Shown here: positions 9,600-22,687 of the stretch, piece after piece
How positions within the stretch are numbered: the first letter of the stretch is position 1
Layout: every line of letters begins with the position of its first letter
Source of the DNA: Amaurobius ferox
Lineage: Eukaryota; Arthropoda; Arachnida; Araneae; Amaurobiidae
Direction of reading: 5' to 3'
Assembly (NCBI GenBank): GCA_951213105.1
Contig: OX578145.1
Coordinates: 121,953,925 to 122,017,924 of the forward strand
DNA length: 64,000 bases
Notes under the pieces: generated by a model
Databases searched by the model: none
What the model was told of the DNA's origin: nothing
What the model saw: only the letters and a program-made list of their open reading frames with translations
Translations under genes and position numbers: made by a program

Positions 9600-12000
9600 T
9601 TAGCTCTCTAGATCGTTGAGCCAATCGTCCATTAACTGACTGAATGTTTGCAGCATTTGCTGTTTATCAACATGTTGCAATTCAGTTTCCTTTTTCCTGG
9701 ATATATATTTTTTAAATTCTTCCTTAAAAGTCATCGCGTTTTCGATATCGGATAAACACAATTTTAAATAGAAAGGAGCAACCTTATTACCTTTACACTG
9801 CAGAAATTCAAAAATGGCATCAAGAAGGTAAATCATAAAATCTTTTTTTATTATTTCGAGTACCATTTCTTCAGGATTGATCCCCAACCATTCTTGACTA
9901 TACTTTATATAATTATTCACATAGTGGGGCTTTCCTTCCCTGATCAAATATCTTAGAATAGCTGTAAAACCTTTCTCAGAAGAATGCGCATTTATAAATG
10001 GAGGGACTTCTTTTTCTTCAAAATCTCTTAGAGAGAGATTCTCTGAAATTCCGATATGTATATGAATTCAAAATATCATTGCAGAAGTCATTTGCCAATG
10101 ATGTATGAAACTCCTCTTTAAATTCCTTTAGGGCATCATCAGATGGTAAACAATAATCACATATTTTATGCACATAATCCATTTCCTTTTCCGCCAGTAA
10201 ATAATTAATCTCATATTTTAATTCAAAAATTATTTTCCGTTTCATATCGTAGACTTCTACCTCTGAAAAACATCCCCAGTGGAACAACGAATTGACAGCC
10301 TCTGCATTCTCCTGCACTAGTCGACCACAGAGGTTTAACCCTGTCTGAGATAACAGAAACTTCTTCTTTAGGTCTGGTATTTTCTCTTCGGGTAAACAAT
10401 ATGCTAATATAGAATCAAGTGCTTCCCGTTTCCCTTTCTCAATTAATGAATTACAAAGTTTTCCCCCAAATTTTGAATATAAAAGTGAATGCTTTTCGTT
10501 CATTGTGGCTTGCTGTAATATAATTTGAATTATTTGTATGTTTCTTTGAAAAGGATTCTTTTCAAACACATCTAGCAATAACAAAAGCATCGATTCCATT
10601 GTTTCAGTTTTTTTATTCTCTCCACTTTCTGGCTGATCTCTAAATAAGTATTGCCTATATTGATCTGGAATGCCTTCCAATAACTCTATCAATGAGTGTC
10701 CATTTTCATGAGCTCGGTATTGGGAGTCATATTCATTTTGAAAAGCAAAACATAACAAAAGGCTCTTAAAGTCTTTTTCAGGTAAAATGTCCCACAACAG
10801 TTTAATACCTAGCATAAATTCTTCAAATTCTAGAAAACAATACCTGAATTGTAAGTAATGGTGAATCGATTCAAATATTACGGACTTCGAGTGGAATACA
10901 TTTTTGAAAATTTCTACTTTCTGTTCTTCCGACATCAGTGAGTAAAGAAAATAAAAAATATCTCTGTAATAAGTTGGCATGGGGCACCAGTTATTGCTAC
11001 ATGCTTTCATATACTCGCATATCGTCTTATCAACTTTGTCAATATTTTCTTGAAATCCATTCTTGTAAAATAGTCTATACTCCCAGTATTCTACAAATAC
11101 ATGATTTTCTTCCTCAAACTGTTGGTTATAAGAAAAATGCAATGTCATTTTTCTTATTTTCCAATACATTAACAGTGCCGAAAAAGCAGCTCTAGTAATG
11201 ACTCCTTGCTTTGTACGCCCATCAAGTGCATCCCAACAATAGACAACAGCTGATCTCTCTCCTTCTTTTACAGCTTCCTCAAATCCTTGTTGCCAGAACA
11301 AGTTCTCACGTCCAAAATAATCTTCTCCGGTTCCAGTCAAATAGTTACTCCAAAGCCTGACTAAGTTCACTTTTGTGGTTTTCTCAATGTATGGCACCTC
11401 GAAACCATTGACATAGTACCACCGGCTATAATCAAGTAAGTCGTCTTCATAATGTACGCTGTTATCATAAAATGAGTTAATCTGATCTTCTGGTGGAATT
11501 TGATTCCATAGAGGTCGAATAAAATGCTCTAAAAAGTGCAAGCATCCTAACTGATAGCGCTGGAGAACTGGGATTGACTCGTTTTGTACTAAACGTTCAG
11601 CTACCTGTCTTTCGTTTATTCTACCTTCTGCAGTCCAGTCAGAGGGCAGCAAAAACTCGTCAATAACTAGAGGATTCAATTTAAGCCTTATCTCATGTTC
11701 CTTATTCCAGGCGAACATCCGAATGGATATTTCCCTAATACGAAGCATTAGTGGCGCTTTTAAATGATGAGTGAGGCTGAGTGTCTCGCACATTGTCGAC
11801 GATTGCTCTGTTAAGAAATCGATCCAAACAGTGAAAGAATAGACATCTTCAATCATTGGTTTTGGAGTACCCAGAATGCGATTCTTTAGATCAGGATTTT
11901 GGCATAGCTGAAGCGCTATTTTCGTCAGTAACAGTTCTTTGAGTGAATGTGGAGCCTTTGTATTATACATCAGGATATAGAAATGTTTACTTTCGCCCAT
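9600..12000 (-). pseudogene. Paralogous alpha-helical repeat gene 1, frameshifted
   Basis: An ATG at 11998-12000 opens a 660-codon frame that ends at a TGA at 10018-10020. One surplus base in the ATTTTGA just before that stop shifts the frame; beyond it, a second frame runs from 10019 to the TAA at 9600-9602 and matches the C-terminus of the intact paralogue at 29184-31583 (shared pattern QQML......L..D). No intron is visible. The protein is helical, with repeated units such as DYVHKICDYCLPSDDALKEF, resembling an alpha solenoid. The best-conserved part is SDWTAEGRINE, then LACLHFLE-like, LVRLWSNYLT and AVVYCWDAL. I recognise no enzymatic motif, signal peptide or membrane segment. It could be a young pseudogene, or the extra base could be a sequencing error. 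A possible ATTAAA lies at 9547-9552 (minus). Confidence 0.75.
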
Positions 12001-15000
12001 TTTGCCAATAATAATTTAACAAACTTCTTGAAGTTATATTATGGGTTTCATTTGGTCAGCCTGGAATAATATCTTTTAGGTTAAGTGTTGTAAAAATATC
12101 CATTACATGGAATAATAATAGTCATAGATGGGTTTTTGAAGGAAACATTTAGTGTAGTGTTCTTATTTTTGCTTAGTTCCTTCGAAAGTGCATAAAGTAT
12201 GGACTTTTCTTCGCTTTAGGTTCTTAATTATACTCTGTTAAAATTTACAATGGGATGCACATATCAACACATCAATCAACTCATCAGACATAAAAATTGC
12301 CAGTCCTTAATGAAAGATGGAATTATTACGTCTGTTTTGAGATAAAATTTTGTCATATGATAATCAACCCTTATATGTAAAGTATTTTAATGTATTGAAA
12401 ACGGTAAAAATGTTAAAATCCTATTAACAATCAATAGGTAAATATATCTGGCATATTTTTATCGGTTTAAAGAAATCGGAAATAATTTGAGAAACAATTT
12501 AGTATTCAGTCTGTATGTTGGCAGTTATCAAATCTTTTACAAGAGCGAAGTACTTTCTGAAGAATTACTGACTTTTTTACAGGATGAATTCGAATTGATG
12601 CATTTTTGCATCTGCCTTTAATTGAGAAGATTTACATTTTTTTTTCCATTTTATCAACAAGAATATAATTAATATTTGATACCTGCCAAATAATGTTTGG
12701 ATATAAAATATTTCATGAAGTAGTATCCTACCCCACCTTTACACTGTATAAATATATGAAAATACTCCAATTGTTCTTTATTCCATGTACCGGTTTTTCA
12801 TTTGTGTTTCCTAGAATCATTCCAGCCTATTTTATCACATGTATTTCCCTTTGACAGTGTCCTTTAACTTAATTGTGTCCATTTGGTGGAAGACAGCAGC
12901 GATGAACTCGAAATTCGGAATACGCTTATCTTCGTTCACTTTTGTAATATTATCCTACCACAATTTCTGAAGCCATATGTGTTTCATACAGTTAAACTAG
13001 AAAAATATATTCCAAAAATATATAAGGGAAGAGTCAGATGTGAAAGCAGTGGTAATCTTGATGCTCGATTATATCAGTCGTTTATGAAAATAGCACACAT
13101 GGTTTTTACCACACGCTGAAAATCCAAGACACGAGTGATCCAAGAAGAGTTTGTCTGCCATATTTTTACTTGAACTGGTCCAGCTACTTCGTAATTCAGC
13201 TCGGAAGATCAGCCGTACAAGACTTTACTGCAAGAAAAAAAATATGGAAGTTCATAGCTGTTAGACAAATTTTTTCTTTTATACTTAAAAGGAAATTTCT
13301 TAGCCTGAAGCTAACTCGAGAATCCCATGCTAATCAATGGGGGAATGGCAATACCTAAATCGTATAGCATTGGATTTTGAGATTTTTTTTCTGGAATTTT
13401 TTGTGAAACGTAGAATTGGAGTATAAGCATTGGAGACGTTTATAAAATTATTTTTAAATTAGAAGTATTTCTAAAATTAACGCGAAAGTGCAAAAATGTG
13501 TTTTTCCAACTTTGCTCATCGATAGAAAACGTTTGAGTCAAGTTAAAAAAAATTTCAAGATGACCCGTTGAAAGACTGAAGATTTTACTTTTTTATGCAA
13601 AAAGAAAATATGAGCTGTGTTGAACCCAAATTTTATAACTGGTCAGGCATTGAATTGAGGCAAAATAAAAATATCCTATCTCTGTATGATAGCGTCATCT
13701 TAAAGTTTGACACTAATAGATCGATAACAGGTGGTCGCAGAAATTTAGCTCCCTGTTGATGGGGACTCTTTCGTGTCATCCCCCTCAAGGACCAAAAGGG
13801 GTGAAGATATCACAGTCACAATTCCCACGATTTCGAGTTTTAGTTTTGAAAACAGGTCTCCTAGTGAATAATCCAGCTATGTCGCCGAAATGAGTGGCCG
13901 TTCATTTAAATTTTCCTACAATGAATAATATATGTAAAGGGAAATTACTATGATGGGCCAAAATTCCTATTCTTAAATTTTGATGGATTTGAATATTTTG
14001 AGCATTCTTTAAACGAATCAGCTGCTTTTCAATTATGTTTGTGCGCACGATAACTCTCAAACAAGTTATAAAAATCAAGTGGAATTTTCTATGATTATTC
14101 CAATCGATGAATGTAACATGCCTATTTACTTCAGCTGAGGACGGACTAAGAGGAAGCCTTAAAATTTTTTTCAAAAATAAAATAAAACATTATAAAACAT
14201 AAGTACGTATAAAAGTGTTACGGAAATTTTTATTAAAAAACGAATACCACCATTTAAAGACGCGGTTCTCGGAAGACTTCATGTTTCTAACAAAAATGGA
14301 AAAATTCATGAAAAACAAGATATTTATTATATCTTCATGGTGTGGCAGATGGTGCGTACACTTTATTTTTGACGAAACTCTTTTTGACGAATTTTTGAAA
14401 AAAACGGAAATGACATCTCTAAAAACGTAAATGGGAATCTTTCGTGAATCTACAAACGCCTGCCAAAATTTTATGCTGAATCCATATCAGTCATCATCTA
14501 AGCAACCTATATCTATAACAGATTCAGAGAAATAAATACTTCAAGGGAAATTTTTGAAATGAAATTAGAAGAGATACCGTTATTGAAAATCCTTAGTGAA
14601 CTACGAGTAGAACTACCCTACACCTCCTGGAATTGGATGCTGAATCCTTATCATTTATCATCTAAACTATCATTTACTATCTAAGATTTTAAAAGAGTTC
14701 AAACCTTTTACAAAAGATCGGATTTTTTTTTTAAAAATATTTAACGAAAATAGCCGTACATGTAAATAGTGGATAATGGCACATGCCATCGTTCCAAAAA
14801 TTATGGCATTAGCTTTTAAATAATGAATTACATAATAAAGCTATTTAGGTAATACATTTCAATACACAACCATACATTTTTGACTAAAAGAAATGCAAAC
14901 ATTTTAGGGGTTTTCGTACGTAATTTATCGTACTAAATTTCGTTCGATTTATTTAATATATTGAGGGATGCTCCATAGCAAAAAGTAAAATTCCCAATAT

Positions 15001-15182
15001 CTCGATAACCGCTCCTAATAATAGGGTCTATCACCACGTTTGCTAATAATGAATTTATTTCAAATTCCTTATAAATGTTTATTTTGAATAAAAACATACT
15101 GAGAATGACGTATTTTGCAAATCGCATTTAATTCACTTATAAATAGAACAGAATATACTTTAAAAATAATTTTAATAAAAAA
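12001..15182. other. Intergenic upstream of paralogue 1
   Basis: No gene recognised. A block at about 13191-13262, starting CAGCTACTTC and running into ACTGCAAGAAAAAAAATA, resembles 32630-32700 upstream of the second paralogue. The two blocks lie about 1.2 and 1.05 kb from the respective start codons, so the duplication may have included upstream sequence. Confidence 0.45.
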
Positions 15183-15220
15183 TCTGATGTGGGTAGCATA
15201 TGACTCTCCCTACAGACCCA
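15183..15220 (-). repeat. Solo 3' terminus of the DINE-like family
   Basis: AATCTGATGTGGGTAGCATA is the reverse complement of the family's 3' stem-loop end. Nothing of the rest is recognised beyond it, and a plus-strand copy starts about 25 bp further on, giving a head-to-head junction. Confidence 0.5.
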
Positions 15221-15951
15221 AATACATTTTCTTATTATTTTCCTTATATACATAGTAAATGTATAAGGAAAGTATTACGGCGGGATCGAAAATTCGATAT
15301 CGAATTTTCGACTGGAAGGAACGTTTCAAGCATACCTGATCACGAAACGAACATTTTTGAGGTGATGTCTGTGTGTGTGTCAGTGAGACTATGGAGACGA
15401 TATTTCACGGACGAATAGAGCGATTGGAATAAAATTTGCTACAAAAATTACAATCCGCGAATACTGGAAACCTATTGTTTTTAAACACAATCGAATGTTC
15501 AGAACTCCCCTAAATTTCCAAGTGAAATTTTGAAAAATTCATCAAATAATCAAAACTTTTAATAAAGCTACGCAAATAGATATTTCCCATGTAATTTTTC
15601 CTTAGAAAACGACTGACATAAATTTTAGAACGCTAACATGAACGGTTCTCGAGATATTTCATATTTTTCAAATAAACTGATCAAAAAATCCCATAAATTG
15701 AAAAAAATATTAACTGTTGAGAAACATGTTCACTTTTCATATGTAATATCAAGCGATAAATTTGGTGACATTATTCTCGTGGATCTAGCTCATTCTATTC
15801 AGGAGAAAATATATTTTGAGTAATAATTTTGTGTTTGAACGCCAATAGCCATTTATCTGCTATAAAAATAACTTATTTCTCCGTCCATAACGCTAGGCGA
15901 GATTTTGGCGACGAATTTGGCGGAATGTCGCCAATTTGGTGATTTTTTTAA

Positions 15952-17929
15952 GGGGTATGGTAAACAAATTGCCGAAATCTGCACTTTTGAAGTTAGTTGA
16001 AATTTTTTTGTATTCAGGTAGATTAAGTATAGTAAACAAAATGTGATATTCAAAATTTTAAAAATTCAAAATAAATTATTTTTTAAAAATTAAAATTTCA
16101 AAAATTTGACAAGTTTCCTTTTGATATAAGTAGAAACATAATTTTTCTAAAATTTTAATTTGAACATTTTTTAACATAAAATATGTAAGAAATAAATCGT
16201 CTTCATAGTTTTTATAAATATGAATCAGAAAAAGTTAATAAAAAATAATGTAAAAAAACGTGAATTTACACCACAAATTTTGTTTTCGAAAATCATAATA
16301 AAAACACATATTTCAGCAATTGCTGAAGACAAATTAAAGAAAAGTATATATATAACAATTGTTCCAAATTTCATTCAAAGTCATGCAGTAGAATTTGACT
16401 TATATCAATTTAAATTTATAAAAATATCGAAAATCACGTCTTCGAGAAAAAAAGCATTAAAGTTTAAAAATTACGCAAAATAGCTGTTTATGAAGATATT
16501 CATCTGAAAAAAAAATTTCAGTCATCTCTTACACACAAGAAATATATTCCAAGTTTAAATTTTAACAAAATGTTAATATATGTACAAAAAGTAAATTTGA
16601 AAAGAAGATAAAAATAAGATTTCATCAAAAATTTTATATTCCGAGAAAAATATGAAAATTGCTGCTGTTGGACCATAATATATTATAAATAGCTATTGCA
16701 CACACCAATTCAAAGATAATACATTATATTAAAATGCATAAATGTATGTAAAAGCATTATTGCTGACTAACACGTTATGTCCATCAGCAACAATGACTAA
16801 CAATGTCCATCAGCCGAGTAACCAGAATTCTGGTTCAGTTTTATTTTTGTTCACTTTTCTGCGATAAACTTTGATCTATATCAGATGTCGAAGGAATCTG
16901 TATGCCGATAGAGTGAGAAACTGGTGTTAATCCCTGTGCTAATGCTCGACTGTAGAAACACCAGGATTCCATATGATGTGGGCATGACTGGTGTTTTGGA
17001 TGTCTGTCGGCGGAGCTGCATTAATGCAGAATAGAATAAATATCCTTCTTCATGGCTGGTACATTTATTTTATTTCTTATGATGGCATTTTGATGGTAAC
17101 GAGTTTTTCTTTTAATTGCTGTGTCTTTGAGATTTCCATGTTTCCTACCACCAAGAGTCACTCCCCGTTTCTTTAATAATTTTATAATGAGCAGCTGCCT
17201 AAATGAGCAGCTAACTTGATTAAAATAACAACTTGATTAAAATATATTCATTCGAATTATCTGAAGGAATGTCTGCTTTTGTTGGCAAATCTTTTTGCAA
17301 TGCTTCTGTTCTTGCCACAATGGCGATTTTTCTGGAAATATCTGCATTTATATCAGACATTTTGCATCAGTTTTGTTTCATCAGCTTTTCTTACTTGAGA
17401 TATCCGCTTTCGTCCCACATTTACTATCACAGCTCCAACTGGTGTAAACAAATCACTTAAAATTATGTAATTATCACATAAAATATAGATGTATTAACAA
17501 CAAAATATATTTAACAGCACATTCAACAACAATAACTGTTTTCGAAATCGAAATAAACGTCAAATTTTTCACATCAAATATCCAATTTACATTCAAAATA
17601 AGCAATCCATAATACACTATTACTACACTTCAGTTCAAAGAAGTGCTAGCTAATATATTTCACTTCGTTTCTTCTATCCAACAGAAAGAAACATTATTTT
17701 CAACTGAGAGAAATAGATATGTAGAGGTTTCACTTTCGTTTGTTTATGTTACAGAAGCAAACGAAAATGGGCGTGGCTGGTGACAACTTCAGTAGTTAAA
17801 TTTTTAACATTGCAATATAATCGGTTCTATTTAACGTAGCAAGATGAATTTGGTGTCATTAGAATTAGAAAATTATGAAATTTTTTTAAACAATAAAAGA
17901 ATATTGAGATTTTTGGGTACCATACCCCC
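15952..17929 (-). mobile_element. TTAA-flanked DNA transposon (1978 bp)
   Basis: Flanked by TTAA at 15948-15951 and 17930-17933. The ends are inverted: GGGGTATGGTA at the left, and the reverse complement GGGGGTATGGTA at the right. TTAA targets are used by piggyBac and Kolobok; the termini lack the CCY start usual in piggyBac, which favours Kolobok or an undefined group. The interior holds a decayed transposase on the minus strand. It interrupts DINE-like copy B, so it is younger than that copy. Confidence 0.7.
16840..17200 (-). pseudogene. Decayed transposase of the TTAA element
   Basis: Minus-strand translation shows LLKKRGVTLGGRKHGNLKDT, followed by AIKRKTRYHQNAIIRN, then, past an in-frame stop, SCPHHMESWCFYSRALAQG. 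I associate the order GGR..GNLKDTAI, CP....SWCFY..ALA with the arthropod family annotated as Mutator-like transposase domain. Further upstream (17230-17420) a helical stretch with DINADISRKIAIVARTEALQ may be an N-terminal remnant. Several stops and shifts make it non-functional. Confidence 0.5.
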
Positions 17930-18127
17930 TTAAATGTTGCCAAATAACGAAAATCTCGCCAAATGAATAACAATGAAGTTAAATCAATGAAAATGACGAC
18001 TAATTGAAGAAAATTCAATATCTTGGAAGAATATATGTATCTACTATAAGAATAATCCATTTTGTTTTAACTGTAAAAGTAGTAAATTCATTGCATTATA
18101 TAAGGAAAATCACGTGCAACCCACATC

Positions 18128-18870
18128 CGATTTTTTCCTTACATGCATAGTACGAGTATAATGTATAAGGAAAGTATTGTGAAGGGGTCGAAAATTTAAA
18201 TTAGAATTTTCGACGGGAGAGCACATTGCAAACATCCCTGACTGAGATCCATCAAACGTTTTTGAGGTGATGTCTGTGTGTGTGTGTGAGTGTGGGTCAG
18301 TAAGTCTGTGGAGACGATATCTACCGAACATATGGAAAGATTCGAGCAAATTGGAACAAAAATTACAATCCGTGATTACTGGAAGTTTATTGTTCTTAAA
18401 CACAATCGAAATGTTCAGAACCCTCCAAAATTTTATAGTGTGAATATCTACCGAACAAATGGAAAGATTCGAGCAAAATTGGAACAAAAATTACAATCCG
18501 TGAATACTGGAGGTTTATTGTTCTTACACACAATCGAAATGTTCAGAACCCTCCAAAATTTTATAGAGGAATTTTTAAACCATCATAAAAATATGAAAAC
18601 CTTTAGTAATTTTAAAAACTGGCGAATTTTTAAATGTTGACAAATTAACGAAAATATGGCCAAAATTAATTTAAAAAATCAATGAAATCGATGACATGAA
18701 TAAATCAATGAAAATGACGGCTAATTGATGAAAGTTCGATATTTTGGAAAGAACATAAGAGTAAACTTTAAGAATAACCTATTTCCCCGTCCGTTCCTAA
18801 CGCTTTGCGAGAAATTTAGAGGGAAGGCGGCAACTTGGCGACTATTTTAAATGTTGTCCAAGTGAAAAAA
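18128..18870 (+). mobile_element. DINE-like repeat, copy D, with internal duplication
   Basis: Starts with the family hairpin (TTCCTTACATGCATAG...TGTATAAGGAAAG) directly after the 3' end of copy B. It contains GTGTGTGTGTGTGAGTGTG at 18273-18291 and a 127-bp direct duplication (18317-18443 and 18444-18570), and continues to the TTGGCGA motifs near 18830. The 3' stem-loop is not found, so it is 3' truncated or divergent. Confidence 0.5.
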
Positions 18871-19118
18871 TGTCGCTAAATTGATGGAAATGACGCTAAA
18901 AGGGAAGTAATGTTTCCCAAATTCTGATTTCCGTCGTATGAAGGGCATACCTTCTAGTATATAAGAAATGCTCTTCTCTCCGTTTGTCTTCCACATGTGG
19001 TACTGCATTTGTCGAATATATTTGCACAGTATCGCCAACTTGGCGATATTTTGACAAAAATATCGTCAAAATTGCAAAATTGACTCTAAATTAATGAAAA
19101 AATCTACACAATAGACAA

Positions 19119-19955
19119 TCTACACAAATAAAATTAAAAATCTATCTGTATGTATGTAGGTTTCTCTCATCATCAAGAGAGAACGGCTGCATTGAATTTC
19201 ATGAAATTTTGTAATAGCCGTGAAATAGCCGTGAAATAGCCCCATTTAAAATAGAGTCTATGTTTCGAGTTTCTAGGATTAGAGGTTGTTGAGTGGAAAC
19301 CGAACATCCCATAAAGATAGTATTATGTAGACGATATTTTTTCCAAAAATTCATTTGAAAAACAAAATTATGTTACTAAGCAACGGAATTAAACCCAATG
19401 AGTTTATACAGCAGACTCTATTTTCTAATTTTTACCAATGTAAAGAATTGAGAAATGTATATAAAAATAAATTTTATCGGAATTACATTTTTGACTGGAT
19501 TGTATCAAGGCTTTCCGGTTGAAAGGTGACGGTGAATATTGATATTTTCAATATGGAATTTTCAAATTCATATATGGAGTTTAACAAATTGTTAAAACAG
19601 AATAAAAATGGTATGGATATATCTTACAGTGCTATCATTTTGACATATGTTGATCCACTTTCATACCGATTTCATTTTGGGATATATTGATCCAATTTCA
19701 TATATTTTGTAAATTTGCCTATAAACGGTACCATAATGTTTTATTCTTCAAATCTGCTTGTGCTGATAATTTTGTCTAGCGAGAACAGAGATTTATGTAC
19801 CATTTTTTTTTTAAGAAAATTGAATTAAATATATAAATAGAATTCGTTTAATAACAATTTCATTTAGAATAAATACTATAGGAATTTGCACATAATTGTG
19901 AATTTCATGTTTCTTTATATTATATATTTCGCACAGAGAACGGAAATACTGCTAG
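19119..19955 (+). mobile_element. Non-autonomous Helitron (837 bp)
   Basis: Starts TCTACACAAATAAAATTAAA after an A and ends GGAAATACTGCTAG (CTAG 19952-19955) before a T. The interior shares TCTCATCATCA..GAGA.AACGGCTGCA with the other two short Helitrons of the window. No coding capacity. Confidence 0.78.
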
Positions 19956-20245
19956 TTGTTACATACCAATTATAAAGTAAAAGCGATTTGAATGAGTCTG
20001 CGATAGAATAAATTGCATAACAGAAAAATTTGTACACTTGCCGTTAGATAAAGATAAAGTTCTAAATATTTCAAATCAAATGTATAAAAATCTTGTAAAT
20101 TAATGTCACTGAAACTATAGTTTATGACGATAGCAATTAAAATTATAAATAATTAATAATTAATCTGTAGATGTATAATGCAATTCACCCTTGGAAATTG
20201 TCCTGCAAAGGGGCATTTTTGAAATAATTTATTGAAATAATTTCA

Positions 20246-20634
20246 CCCATATTTTACTGAGCCAAAGGCCCTACCGTGCTGAAAACACGGTTCTCGTTAG
20301 ATCACGGAAGTCAAGCAGCATCGGGCGCGGTACTTGGGTAGGCGACCACCTGGGAACACCGCGTGCTGTTGGCACATTTCGGGCGCTGGATTTACACGCC
20401 ACCAAAACTGCTGCCGTGTTCATGCGGAGTACGATCATGTTAAACATGTGGGGCCGTAAGTCCTTCCGAGAGGTTGGTGGTAGGGGAAGGAGGGTACGGT
20501 CCCTGTCGATGCTTCCCCCACTGGGTTCCGGTCTAAATTGTGTGGCACTTCCCGGCCGTCCAAACGGTTAACTTACAGCTTTCTGGTAGGTCGGACGGTG
20601 TGGGTCTCAACTACAACAACCTATATTTTACTAA
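20246..20634 (+). mobile_element. 5S-rRNA-derived SINE, copy 1
   Basis: Element 20261-20619 is flanked by CCCATATTTTACTGA (20246-20260) and CCTATATTTTACTAA (20620-20634), a 15-bp target duplication with two mismatches. The head (20261-20374) is a 5S rRNA copy: CTGAAAACACGGTTCTCG, then AAGTCAAGCAGCATCGGGCG (A box and intermediate element) and GCGACCACCTGGGAACACCG (C box), with a small deletion after GGGCGCGGT. The body follows (GTCCTTCCGAGAGGTTGGTG region) and ends GGTCGGACGGTGTGGGTCTC plus a CAA-rich tail. It is a retroposon, not a functional 5S gene. Confidence 0.88.
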
Positions 20635-22687
20635 CGACTCGACATATATATATATTTTTTGCTACTCATATGTATAACATATGGACATCATATTTATTGT
20701 ATGACGTTGTTTGTCTGGTTAAATAAATTTAAGTTATTTAAACATTGTGTTTTATTATTCAATTAATTTTCTGCTTCAGTAAAATTATTAGGTCTTACAT
20801 TACAATGTAATTTGTATTTATTTATGTATTTAATTTTGTGTTGAAATTATCATATATTTAACTCAAAATGTTTAAATAAATGAAGAATATCAGAGCCGAA
20901 GAAAAACTTTACTTCACTAATAGTTGTAGAAATAGGAAAGGTCGAATGAGTTGGGTGATTGCAATTGAGGACCAAAGCATCAAACACCATACAAATGTCT
21001 TTAATCCGCAACCCATAAAGCATAAAAATAACAAATGTTCAACTATAGCAGCTGCACAGCTGAAAACTAAGACACTAGACAGACTTCCCGTGAAAGATCT
21101 TAAAGTCAAAGGGTATAGGAACCATGTCCTAAGACAGTGTTTTTCAAACTTTTTTGGTCGCGGAATCCTTTTGTAATTCAATTTGATGGCGCAACTCTAA
21201 AATGATAGAAAGTCCATTGTTGTCCTAATAAGACATTTAAATTTTACACTTTTTTGCCCCCCCCCCCTTCTGAGCTGGGGGACCGATTCAGAACTCTAAC
21301 CAGCCTCACAATTATATACGGATATCACTCAATCAATTATACGCGGATTATACGCGGAGAGTCGAAACGTGTTCAAGAGATCCTAAAAAATATCTTGGCC
21401 CCAAAATCGAAAATTGCCGCGACAACAATACTAGAAATTAAGACGTGATTGATATAAAAGTAAAACGTGATTAAATGAATTTCTATAACGATCCATTTAG
21501 GTAACTGATATCCACAGAACTCGTGTTAGAAAGCATTTTAAAGAGTGGAATAACAATTTGGAATGTCTTATGTGGCCTTCAGAATTATGCTTTGTTGTGC
21601 TAAGTGCAGCAACAAGCATTGGTGCAGCGGTTTCGCTTTAATTGGAGCACATCAGCAAATTTTAGTCAAAAACTGCAATGGCTGATAGAAAGCGATTTGC
21701 AATTTTTCGTGATTCTGTGGTCAATATATCCAAGTCTATATACTGGCATCAAATGTATAAAAAAAATGAATTTCCCAAACACCTGATAGCGTCGGGATTT
21801 GTTGTTATGAACCTGCTATTAAAATCTTATTTAGTTTGAGCTTGATCTGGAATAAACTCGATGCCAATTGACTAAGATAGAGAGGTTTATAATATAGCGG
21901 CTTTATGGAAATTTTTCTGGTGTTACTTACAAAACAAAATTTGTTCTGTTATTTTCGGTTCTAGTGTTACTCACAAAACCAAAACTTGTATCTGCTTATA
22001 GCGAGTTCAGGACGGGCTGTAAAAACATCACGGGGACGGGCTGCTGTTTAAACATCAAAGAATCAAAATATACTATGAAATGCAACAAAAGGATAAATTG
22101 GAACTTTTTAACTGCTCTGGTTTTCGAGTTATTCCTTCAAAATTTGTATGGTGGGACGGAAATTTGTACGTTTCTATGGTGGGATTGGAACGGGCTGGAC
22201 TGGTCAGATTCCATCCTAATAACAAATCTCAACAATAAAAATATATTGAAAAAAGCAACGATATGCTAAATTCGGGCTTCCTGACTTGCAAGGTTTTCGA
22301 GATATAACGTGTATTGCTGGTCCAGGACAGGCTGGTATAAAAAGTTAAAATGTGTGCTTTTGCGACGCGTGATCAAAACAGTCGTAATCTGAAATTATAT
22401 CTTATTTGGAGCATTTCTGTTGAAACTACAGGCCTGCGACTGAGTCGTGCAATCTTTTTGAAACACCTTGCATACTCTGATCGAAGTTGAATAAAATTAT
22501 GTAAAAATATTTAATTACAGTTTTGGATATTAAATATTGACGTAAACACCTTTTCCTGGCACATGCAACAGTAAATTCTGCTTTGATATCCGCAGTTGGT
22601 TTATTTTTCTTTCCATTTCAACTGACCATTCGAATATTTTCCCTAAAGTAAGTGGCTTTCCTAGACTAGATGCCTTCATTTTTCGGG
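20635..22687. other. Intergenic; possible hAT-type terminus
   Basis: No gene recognised. At about 21136 CAGTGTTTTTCAAACTTTTT resembles the terminal inverted repeat of Charlie-like hAT elements, but I found no matching inverse end, so it is a fragment at best. A run of C (21257-21266) follows. The open frame at 20880-21176 is lysine-rich and matches no family I know. Confidence 0.35.

Larger units (their letters stand above)
15245..18127 (+). mobile_element. DINE-like repeat, copy B, split by a TTAA transposon
   Basis: The 5' part is 15245-15947: hairpin TTCCTTATATACATAGTAAATG...TATAAGGAAAG, GTGTGTGT at about 15369-15378, and TCGCCAA motifs. The 3' part is 17934-18127, ending GGAAAATCACGTGCAACCCA and CACATCCGATTTTT. 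Copy A reads straight through the junction, so 15948-17933 is an insertion plus its TTAA duplication. Copy D begins immediately after the 3' end. Confidence 0.6.

Noticed and set aside
12883..13119. Possible divergent small gene upstream of paralogue 1
   Set aside because: No counterpart upstream of paralogue 2 and no recognisable domain; retained only as intergenic sequence.
20261..20374. Functional 5S rRNA gene
   Set aside because: It has a deletion after the intermediate element, is joined to a SINE body and has target duplications, so it is a retroposon head.
21136..21180. Complete hAT element
   Set aside because: Only one terminus-like sequence (CAGTGTTTTTCAAAC) is present; no inverse end found downstream or upstream.
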